DNA of 44,570 nt from Eubacteriales bacterium. GTDB taxonomy: Bacteria; Bacillota; Clostridia; Lachnospirales; Lachnospiraceae. The notes under the pieces are model-generated. The model did not search any database, was not told the DNA's origin, and worked only from the letters and a program-made list of their open reading frames with translations. Every line of letters begins with the position of its first letter. Position 1 is the first letter of the stretch. Below, one piece after another: positions 34,551-40,811 of this stretch. The stretch is taken from contig JAUNGV010000002.1 in assembly GCA_030524225.1 (NCBI GenBank), positions 1 through 44,570 of the forward strand. The letters run 5' to 3'. A program made the translations under genes and the position numbers.

Positions 34551-35438
34551 ATGCCCGATATCATGGGGCGGATGGACATTGCATTTCCCAATCTCGGCAT
34601 TTATCTGGAGAATGTGCCGAAGGAGATTATGATCGGTAATTTCTCCATTGCACTCTACGGCGTTATCATCGCGCTGGGAATGCTGGCGGGGATTCTGATG
34701 GCGGCGCACATTGCGAAGCGGACAGGACAGAATCCGGATATTTACTGGGATGCGTCGATCTGGCTGATCGTCTTTGCGGTGATCGGCGCGCGGATCTATT
34801 ATGTGATTTTCCGCTGGGATGATTACCGGGACGATCTGCTGCAGATCTTTAATCTGCGGGCGGGCGGTCTGGCGATTTACGGCGGTGTGATTGCTGCGGC
34901 GGTGACGCTGGTGATTTTCTGTAAAATCAGAAAGCAGAACTTCCTGCAGCTCCTCGACACGGCGGTGTATGGTCTGATTCTGGGGCAGATCATCGGACGG
35001 TGGGGGAATTTCACGAACCGTGAGGTTTTCGGACAGTATACGGACAGCCTGTTTGCCATGCGTCTGCCGGTGGAGATGGTGCGGGCGGGAGATATTTCGG
35101 AGAGTATCGCCGCGCATATGAGCGAGAGCACGAATTATATTCAGGTGCATCCCACTTTTCTGTACGAGAGTCTGTGGAATCTGGCGCTGCTGTGCCTGAT
35201 GCTGGCATACTGCAGGCACAGGAAATTTACGGGAGAGATTGCGCTGCTTTATTTTGGCGGTTATGGACTGGGACGGGCATGGATCGAGGCAATCCGCACC
35301 GACCAGCTCTATCTGCCGGGAACGGAGATTCCCGTCTCGATGGTGCTGGGGCTGCTGCTGTTTGCGGCGGCTCTCGTGACGGATCTGATCGTCCGCGCCG
35401 GGATAAAGAGCGGACGATGGGCAAAGAGCAGCTGGTAA
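34551..35438 (+). CDS. lgt: Prolipoprotein diacylglyceryl transferase
   Basis: A 295-residue membrane enzyme that transfers diacylglycerol from phosphatidylglycerol to the lipobox Cys of prolipoproteins. Family signatures are RAGGLAIYGGVIA (103-115), GRWGNFTNREVFG (149-161, the Lgt signature), HPTFLYESLWN and GLGRAWIEAIRTD (239-251). About seven transmembrane helices are expected. ATG at 34551 is chosen with AAAGAGAGG upstream; the longer frame runs back into the repeat cluster. Two likely substrates, the sugar-binding protein (10185) and the clostripain-like lipoprotein (35774), are encoded in this window. A terminator follows at 35516-35551. Confidence 0.96.
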   Translation: MPDIMGRMDIAFPNLGIYLENVPKEIMIGNFSIALYGVIIALGMLAGILMAAHIAKRTGQNPDIYWDASIWLIVFAVIGARIYYVIFRWDDYRDDLLQIFNLRAGGLAIYGGVIAAAVTLVIFCKIRKQNFLQLLDTAVYGLILGQIIGRWGNFTNREVFGQYTDSLFAMRLPVEMVRAGDISESIAAHMSESTNYIQVHPTFLYESLWNLALLCLMLAYCRHRKFTGEIALLYFGGYGLGRAWIEAIRTDQLYLPGTEIPVSMVLGLLLFAAALVTDLIVRAGIKSGRWAKSSW

Positions 35439-35515
35439 ACAAACGGAAGTGCAATATATAGTGTGTCAGAGTGGATGCGGCACAATATCCATAAAATACG
35501 AATAAATATTTCTTG

Positions 35516-35551
35516 ACAGGTGTTTTACCGCTTGGTGGGCGCCTGTTTTTT
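35516..35551 (+). terminator. Intrinsic terminator after lgt
   Basis: ACAGGTG (35516-35522) pairs with CGCCTGT (35540-35546) including one G-U, with ACC-GCTT-GGT inside the loop, followed by a run of six T. Confidence 0.8.
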
Positions 35552-35696
35552 ATAGGAAATTCCGGATCATTATCGATGCGGCGGGGATGCGAGTGTGTTC
35601 TTTCAGCAGCAGGCGGATCTGGATGATAGGGCACAGGATGGCCAGATGATCTTATTTGAGGCGGTAGAGTTTGATGTGGCAGACGGCAGTGCAGAT

Positions 35697-35726
35697 TTGT
35701 TGTACTTTTGTTGCGTGGTATATAGT
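35697..35726 (+). promoter_or_regulatory. Probable promoter of the clostripain-like gene
   Basis: TTGTTG (35697-35702), an 18-bp spacer, then TATAGT (35721-35726). The match is moderate. Confidence 0.4.
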
Positions 35727-35773
35727 AAAATAAAACATAAGAATATTACGTCAGAATGAAAGGGACAAAGCAA

Positions 35774-38020
35774 ATGAAAAAGAAACGGATTGTTGCGCTT
35801 ATGCTTTCGGCCGCCATGCTGGTATCCGCAGTCCTTTCAGGCTGCGCAGATCAGTCTGCACAGTCTGCCGCAGAGAGTTCTGTTTCAGAAACAGGAAGCA
35901 CTGCCGCAGAGAGTTCTGCTTCTGAAACAGAAAGCACTGCCGGAGAGGATGTTTTGGAGGAAGAGACAGGGGCAGAGACGGAGGAAACTGCCGGGGCGGA
36001 AGTCATTGATACTTCCGGATTTCGCTATCGTGATTTTTCACGGGAGACAGAAACGCCTATGGGAGAGGAGGATACATGGACGCTGCTCATCTATATGTGC
36101 GGTTCCGATCTTGAGTCGAGTCAGGGCTCCGCAACGTATAATCTGATGCAGATCATGCAGACCGTTCCGTCTGAACAGGTCAATGTGATCGTTCAGACAG
36201 GCGGCTCGAAAACCTGGGGAGATACACAGACCTGGGCCGAAAATCTGTCTCAGGAGTATGTGGATTACATTCTTGCGCAGTGGGGAATTACGGAGGATGA
36301 ACTTGTCACAAAACAGATCGATCCGGAGAAGCTGCAGCGATTCCGCGTTACCGATACGCTGGAACTGCTTGAGGAACAACCGCTTGCGAGCATGGGAGAT
36401 GCGGAGACACTTTATGATTTTCTGAGCTGGGGCGTACAGAATTATCCGGCGGAGCATATGGGCGTGATTATGTGGGATCATGGCGGAGGCGGTATTGCAG
36501 GTGCCTGCTATGACGAGTTGTTTGACGGGGACGGGCTGTATCCATTTGAGATGAGAGAGGCTTTTTACAAGCTTGCCTCCGGGATGACGGACCGCTTTGA
36601 ATTTGTCGGCTTTGACGCCTGCCTGATGGCTACCATTGAAATGGCCAATATGTTTGTGCCGTACGCGAGGTATCTGTACGGATCTGAGGAAGCAGAGCCG
36701 GGAGACGGCTGGTGTTATACGCATCTGATCGAGCAACTGAATAAAAACCCGGGTATGGACGGGGCGGAACTCGGGAGGGTTCTGTGTGACGGGGTTATGG
36801 CCTATTATCGGGAACAGGGACAGCAGGACAGCGTAACGATGTCCGTTACGGATCTCGACAGGCTTGACCCGGTACTTTTTGCACTCGATGCACTGACTGA
36901 AAAAATGCAGTATCTGACAGAAGAACCGGAATATATCGGACAGATCGCAAGAGAAACAGCCCGCTCCGAAAACTATACACTGCCGACGATCATTGATCTT
37001 GGCGATATGGCGTCCAATCTTTCCGCAATTATGCCGGAAGAAGGAGAGGCGCTCCTGGAAGCGCTGGAAGAAGCGGTCGTCTATTCCGTCAGCGGACAGG
37101 CGCGCAGTTTTGCGACAGGACTTTCCATTTACTATCCGACAGAGTACTATGCGACAGGGGCGCTGGCATACGAGCTTGCGGCGCCGACGGACACGTATGC
37201 GGAATATATCCGCAATCTGCAGACGGAACAGATAAAGCAGAATCTGGATAAAAAGCCGCTTGTGAAGATTGAGGGGGAGCCGGAACGCAAAGAGGACGGC
37301 ACGTATCAGATGGACATTGATCCGGATACGCTTATTTACGTGCGCGAGGCGGGTCATTTGCTGTTTGCCGATGTCGGGGATGGCATAAGCCTTTTTTATG
37401 GAAACAGCAATGATATAGACATTGATTTTGAGACGGGCGCAGTGCGTGATAAATTTGACGGAGCATGGGCCTTCCTGGAGGGGGAGCCGCTGATGCTGGA
37501 GCTGGATGAGTACTTTGAAGAGTATGCGATCTTTCTCTCCCCTGTCATATTAAATGGCAATCAGACGAACCTGGTCATACAGTGGATTGTAGACGATACA
37601 GAGGAATACGGCGGCCATTATGAGATTCTCGGCACTTATGCGGGCGTAGATCCCGAGACCGGTCTTTCGTCCCGTACCATGCGGAAACTGCAGTCCGGAG
37701 ATACGGTGCAGCCGATGTATGTTCTGGTGGCGACGGAGGATGTACTTTCGGAAGAGGATGTTGAATTTTCAGATGAGACAATGACGTTTGTTTACGGATC
37801 CTCTGTTATCATCGGACCGGAGCCTGAAATAGAGTGCAGACAGCTGGAAGAGGGGGATACTTACTATTATCAGTTCTATGTGATTGATATTTATGGAAAT
37901 CAGCAGACCTTTGTTCCGACCCAAATGCAGATCGGGGAGGCGGCGGACGGCGCTGCCGGGGAAGGAGAATCAGAACAGGGGGAAGCGGCAGAGACAGAAG
38001 AGATCGCGGACGCTGCGTAA
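35774..38020 (+). CDS. Clostripain-family (C11) cysteine peptidase-like lipoprotein
   Basis: A 748-residue surface lipoprotein. The signal peptide ends in the lipobox LSGC (Cys24). A Ser/Thr/Glu-rich tether with near-repeats (AAESSVSETGSTAAESSASETES) extends to about residue 75. The C11 domain follows: WTLLIYMCGSDLES, catalytic His236 in MWDHGGGG and Cys283 in GFDACLMA. The C-terminal ~280 residues (VKIEGEPERKEDGTYQMDIDP...) look beta-rich and unassigned, and the very end is acidic. ATG at 35774 has AAAGGGA at good spacing and starts the signal directly; ATG 35756 is also in frame. Substrate is unknown; self-processing of Cys peptidases of this family is common. Confidence 0.88.
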   Translation: MKKKRIVALMLSAAMLVSAVLSGCADQSAQSAAESSVSETGSTAAESSASETESTAGEDVLEEETGAETEETAGAEVIDTSGFRYRDFSRETETPMGEEDTWTLLIYMCGSDLESSQGSATYNLMQIMQTVPSEQVNVIVQTGGSKTWGDTQTWAENLSQEYVDYILAQWGITEDELVTKQIDPEKLQRFRVTDTLELLEEQPLASMGDAETLYDFLSWGVQNYPAEHMGVIMWDHGGGGIAGACYDELFDGDGLYPFEMREAFYKLASGMTDRFEFVGFDACLMATIEMANMFVPYARYLYGSEEAEPGDGWCYTHLIEQLNKNPGMDGAELGRVLCDGVMAYYREQGQQDSVTMSVTDLDRLDPVLFALDALTEKMQYLTEEPEYIGQIARETARSENYTLPTIIDLGDMASNLSAIMPEEGEALLEALEEAVVYSVSGQARSFATGLSIYYPTEYYATGALAYELAAPTDTYAEYIRNLQTEQIKQNLDKKPLVKIEGEPERKEDGTYQMDIDPDTLIYVREAGHLLFADVGDGISLFYGNSNDIDIDFETGAVRDKFDGAWAFLEGEPLMLELDEYFEEYAIFLSPVILNGNQTNLVIQWIVDDTEEYGGHYEILGTYAGVDPETGLSSRTMRKLQSGDTVQPMYVLVATEDVLSEEDVEFSDETMTFVYGSSVIIGPEPEIECRQLEEGDTYYYQFYVIDIYGNQQTFVPTQMQIGEAADGAAGEGESEQGEAAETEEIADAA

Positions 38021-38070
38021 GCGACAGCAGTCTTTGCACGGCAAAACAAAACAGCAAGCGGACGAACAGC

Positions 38071-38102
38071 TGCAGGCATCTTCGGATGCCTGCATTTTTT
38101 TT
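38071..38102 (+). terminator. Intrinsic terminator after the clostripain-like gene
   Basis: TGCAGGCATC (38071-38080) and GATGCCTGCA (38085-38094) form a perfect 10-bp stem with a TTCG tetraloop, followed by eight T. Confidence 0.97.
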
Positions 38103-38114
38103 CGCAAAAAAGTA

Positions 38115-38143
38115 TTGAAATCAGTGGGGGCAGGGGGTAAGAT
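38115..38143 (+). promoter_or_regulatory. Promoter of the mraZ division/wall cluster
   Basis: TTGAAA (38115-38120), a 17-bp spacer, then TAAGAT (38138-38143). The expected start near 38150 lies at the first MraZ box. Confidence 0.8.
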
Positions 38144-38153
38144 AGATCCATAG

Positions 38154-38198
38154 GTGGAGAAAAGTGGAGGAAAAGTGTGATTTAGTGTCACAAAGTGG
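38154..38198 (+). promoter_or_regulatory. MraZ-binding box array (five GTGG/GTGT repeats)
   Basis: GTGG at 38154, GTGG at 38164, GTGT at 38175, GTGT at 38185 and GTGG at 38195, giving steps of 10, 11, 10 and 10 bp. MraZ is known to bind tandem TGGGN-like repeats spaced by one helical turn in its own promoter. Five copies on one face suggest binding by the ring-shaped MraZ oligomer and autorepression. Confidence 0.75.
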
Positions 38199-38224
38199 TG
38201 AGTTGAGAAAGGCGGCGAGCGAAT

Positions 38225-38656
38225 ATGTTCATGGGAGAATACAGCCATTCGCTCGATGCGAAAGGACGGCTCATCATTCCGGCCAAATACCGGGAGGCAT
38301 TGGGAAACGCCTTTGTTGTGACGAAAAGTCTGGATAAGTGCCTCTGCATTTACGACACTGAATCATGGAATGCGTTTACGGCCAGACTGGCCGCGCTTCC
38401 GCATAATACGAGGGAACAGCGTGAACTCGTCCGCTTCTTCCTCTCGGGCGCTTCCGAGGTGGAGGTGGACAAGCAGGGCAGAATCCTGCTTCCTGCCAAT
38501 CTGCGGGCGGCGGCCGGTATCGACAGAGACGTCGTACTGGCGGGCGTTGGCGACAAGATTGAGATCTGGAGCAAAGAGGCGTGGGAGGGCAATATCTCCA
38601 ACGAGGAAATCAACAGAATCGCCGAGAAAATGATGGGCGAGGGACTTGTGATTTAG
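38225..38656 (+). CDS. mraZ: Transcriptional regulator MraZ
   Basis: A 143-residue regulator with two AbrB-like halves (MGEYSHSLDAKGRLIIPAKYRE and VEVDKQGRILLPANLRAAAGI). MraZ forms rings, binds repeats in its own promoter and represses the division/wall cluster it heads. The box array is present at 38154-38198. The length is normal. The start has GGCGGCGAGCG upstream, a weak ribosome site, and a second ATG two codons later (MGEYSHS) could be used. rsmH follows after 27 bp, in one operon. Confidence 0.97.
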   Translation: MFMGEYSHSLDAKGRLIIPAKYREALGNAFVVTKSLDKCLCIYDTESWNAFTARLAALPHNTREQRELVRFFLSGASEVEVDKQGRILLPANLRAAAGIDRDVVLAGVGDKIEIWSKEAWEGNISNEEINRIAEKMMGEGLVI

Positions 38657-38683
38657 TGAAAATCGCAGAGAGACGACTGACGA

Positions 38684-39619
38684 ATGGAATTTAGACATGA
38701 ATCCGTTCTGCTGAACGAGGTGATCGAGAATCTGAATATTGCGCCGGACGGGATTTATGTGGATGGGACACTCGGCGGTGGCGGACACAGTTTCCGGATC
38801 GCGGAGAGACTGACGGCGGGCGGACGCCTGATCGGAATTGATCAGGATGAGGAGGCACTGGCAGCCGCCGGAAAACATCTGGCGATTTACCGCGACAGGG
38901 TGACGCTGGTGCACAGTAACTATGAGAATTTCAGCGCGGTGCTGCAGGCGCAGGGGATCGCCGCGGTGGACGGAATACTGCTGGATCTGGGGGTTTCCTC
39001 CTATCAGCTTGACAATCCGGAACGGGGATTTTCCTATCGCGAGGATGAGGCCCTTGATATGAGGATGGACCGGAGCGCTCCGGTCAGCGCCAGGGAGATC
39101 GTGAACGATTCTTCGCAGGAGGAACTGGTGAGAATCCTGCGGGAGTACGGAGAGGAAAAATGCGCGGTGCGCATCGCGAAAAATATTGTGGCGGCGCGGC
39201 AGCAGAAGCCGCTGGAGACGACCGGAGAACTGGCGCAGATTGTGCGGCACTCGATTCCGATGAAAATGCAGGAGAAGGGCGGGAATCCCTGCAAGCGGAC
39301 GTTTCAGGCGATCCGTATCGCCTGCAACCGGGAGCTGGAGGTGCTGAGCGATTCGCTGGATGGCATGATCGACGCGTTAAAACCCGGCGGGAGAATCTGC
39401 ATTATCACGTTTCATTCGCTGGAGGACCGGATTGTCAAGAACGCTTTCCGCAAAAATGAGAATCCATGCACCTGTCCGCCGGAATTTCCGGTCTGTGTGT
39501 GTGGGAAAAAGCCGAAGGGCAGGGTAATTACCAAAAAGGCGATTCTGCCGGGTGAGGCGGAACTGGAGCACAACCGCAGGGCGAGCAGTGCGAAGCTGCG
39601 GGTTTTTGAACGGATTTAA
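38684..39619 (+). CDS. rsmH: 16S rRNA m4C1402 methyltransferase RsmH
   Basis: A 311-residue S-adenosylmethionine-dependent methyltransferase that N4-methylates C1402 in the ribosomal decoding site. SAM-binding motif [10 protein letters not shown] is at residues 27-36. Other family signatures are [40 protein letters not shown] and [16 protein letters not shown]. It is the standard second gene of the Firmicute dcw cluster. A 184-bp gap containing a 14-bp degenerate tandem repeat separates it from ftsL. Confidence 0.98.
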   Translation: MEFRHESVLLNEVIENLNIAPDGIYVDGTLGGGGHSFRIAERLTAGGRLIGIDQDEEALAAAGKHLAIYRDRVTLVHSNYENFSAVLQAQGIAAVDGILLDLGVSSYQLDNPERGFSYREDEALDMRMDRSAPVSAREIVNDSSQEELVRILREYGEEKCAVRIAKNIVAARQQKPLETTGELAQIVRHSIPMKMQEKGGNPCKRTFQAIRIACNRELEVLSDSLDGMIDALKPGGRICIITFHSLEDRIVKNAFRKNENPCTCPPEFPVCVCGKKPKGRVITKKAILPGEAELEHNRRASSAKLRVFERI

Positions 39620-39624
39620 GAGAA

Positions 39625-39694
39625 CGGGATTGAGATTGCGGAATTAAAATCACGGAATTGAGATATCGGGATTAAGACTACGAGATTAGAGATT
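39625..39694 (+). repeat. Five-copy degenerate 14-bp tandem repeat
   Basis: Units start at 39625, 39639, 39653, 39667 and 39681 with the pattern CGGRATTRARATNN, for example CGGGATTGAGATTG and CGGAATTAAAATCA. The repeat lies in the non-coding gap between rsmH and ftsL. Further GATTAGA-like bases continue to about 39715. Confidence 0.7.
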
Positions 39695-39803
39695 AGAAAG
39701 ATTAGAAATCAGGAAGATCAAAATAAGAAGCAAGGGAGTCTGTTTTAGCGCGGGATATGAAGGAACCGGGGGCGGTACAGGCGGTTAAGAGGGGAGATTC
39801 GAT

Positions 39804-40595
39804 ATGGCTGGAACAAGAGAATATCACAACAGGGGGGCCTATCGGACTTCTTTAGCCGGACGCGCTGCTGCGGCAGAGCGTCACAGCTCTTCGGCAAGGA
39901 GGAGCGGCGGCGTTCGGATGGAACGGGAGAACGGAGCAAACCGCGGCGCGCGCACAGAGGTGCGCAGCAGCGGAAGGACAGCCCACAGCAGAAGCGCACA
40001 GGCGCAGAGCACGGTCTACAGCAGAAACATGCAGGCACAGAGCACGATCCGTAGCAGAAGCACACAGGCGCAGAGCACAGTCCACGGCAGGAACACACAG
40101 GCGCAGAGCACAGGTTACAGCAGAAACGCGCGCACGCAGAGCGCAGTCTACAGCAGAAACATGTATGTGCAGGGAACGGCGGCTCCGGCGTACGAGACGT
40201 TCCCTGAGATGCAGGAGGAACTGCACCTCAGGAACCGCGAGGAGCGCAATATCCGCCGCCGCAACAGAGAGAAGGCGGCGCATATGAATCCGGGATATGT
40301 CCTTTTCATGGTGCTGCTGATGACGGCAATGGGATTTATTCTGATTGCGTATGTCAAGCTGCAGGCGGATCTGACGAATTCCGTCAAGAATATTTCCCGG
40401 CTGGAGAGTCAGCTCAGCGAGCTCCGCACCGCCAATGACGAGGCGTACAATGAGATCGACAGCAGCATCAGCCTCGACGATATCAAGTACAGGGCGATCA
40501 CGGAACTGGGGATGAAGTATGCCAACGAGGACCAGATCGTGACCTACAGCAATGACGCGGGCGATTACGTCCATCAGGTGAGCGGAACGCAGTAG
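39804..40595 (+). CDS. ftsL: FtsL-like division protein with an 11-residue repeat domain
   Basis: A 263-residue bitopic protein. Residues 164-184 (GYVLFMVLLMTAMGFILIAYV) form the single membrane helix. A short coiled coil (residues ~186-222, LESQLSELRTANDEAYNEI) and a periplasmic-side tail follow, with the typical ELGMKYANEDQIV ending. Position between rsmH and ftsI identifies it as FtsL, which joins DivIB and DivIC in the divisome. The N-terminal cytoplasmic part is unusually long (~160 residues), basic and Ser/Gln/Arg-rich. Residues ~62-125 consist of an 11-residue repeat (QAQSTVYSRNM type) encoded by 33-bp DNA repeats. GGGGAGA precedes the ATG. Confidence 0.85.
   Translation: MAGTREYHNRGAYRTSLAGRAAAAERHSSSARRSGGVRMERENGANRGARTEVRSSGRTAHSRSAQAQSTVYSRNMQAQSTIRSRSTQAQSTVHGRNTQAQSTGYSRNARTQSAVYSRNMYVQGTAAPAYETFPEMQEELHLRNREERNIRRRNREKAAHMNPGYVLFMVLLMTAMGFILIAYVKLQADLTNSVKNISRLESQLSELRTANDEAYNEIDSSISLDDIKYRAITELGMKYANEDQIVTYSNDAGDYVHQVSGTQ
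39987..40184 (+). repeat. 33-bp in-frame tandem repeats within ftsL
   Basis: Full units start at 39987, 40020, 40053, 40086 and 40119, with a degraded sixth at 40152. Each begins AGCAGAA (GGCAGGA in unit 4) and contains the CAGAGCAC core with few changes. The period is a multiple of three, so copy number can vary without breaking the frame. Confidence 0.88.
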
Positions 40596-40637
40596 AGCGG
40601 GAGCGGAGCACGGAAGCCTGACCGGGGGCGGCAAACA

Positions 40638-40690
40638 GCAACAGTTCAGGCTGCGTCATTCGCAAAGCCGCGCTGCCGCAGAGGTTGCAG
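40638..40690 (-). repeat. Second, diverged copy of the TIR element, inverted
   Basis: GCAACAGTTCAG (40638-40649) corresponds to one terminal repeat of the 26995-27070 element. ATTCGCAAAGCCGCGCTGCC (40659-40678) is the reverse complement of 27031-27050 with one change. The other terminal repeat is not recognisable. The copy sits between ftsL and ftsI. Confidence 0.65.
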
Positions 40691-40713
40691 GAGAAAATAA
40701 AGAACGCTATAAT
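40685..40713 (+). promoter_or_regulatory. Internal promoter upstream of ftsI
   Basis: TTGCAG (40685-40690), a 17-bp spacer, then a perfect TATAAT (40708-40713). The -35 lies at the edge of the repeat copy. Confidence 0.65.
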
Positions 40714-40714
40714 A

Positions 40715-40744
40715 AAAAGCCGGATGGGGCCTCCTCCGGCTTTT
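40715..40744 (+). terminator. Terminator-like hairpin between ftsL and ftsI
   Basis: AAAAGCCGGA (40715-40724) pairs perfectly with TCCGGCTTTT (40735-40744) around a 10-nt loop. The T-run is only four bases, so it may be a weak terminator or attenuator for read-through from ftsL. Transcripts starting near 40720 would lack part of the left arm. Confidence 0.55.
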
Positions 40745-40811
40745 GCACAAGAAACAGGAGAATTTCACCGCTGCGGCGGATGTCATTCGGAAAGTAATAG
40801 GAAGTACAAAT

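Larger units (their letters stand above)
35439..35773 (+). other. Intergenic region between lgt and the clostripain-like gene
   Basis: It contains a terminator (35516-35551), a modest promoter (35697-35726) and a short open frame from about 35555 that ends in TGA at 35757-35759. That frame reads like protein (DLDDRAQDGQMILFEAVEF) but has no start with a ribosome site, so it may be a gene remnant. Confidence 0.5.
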
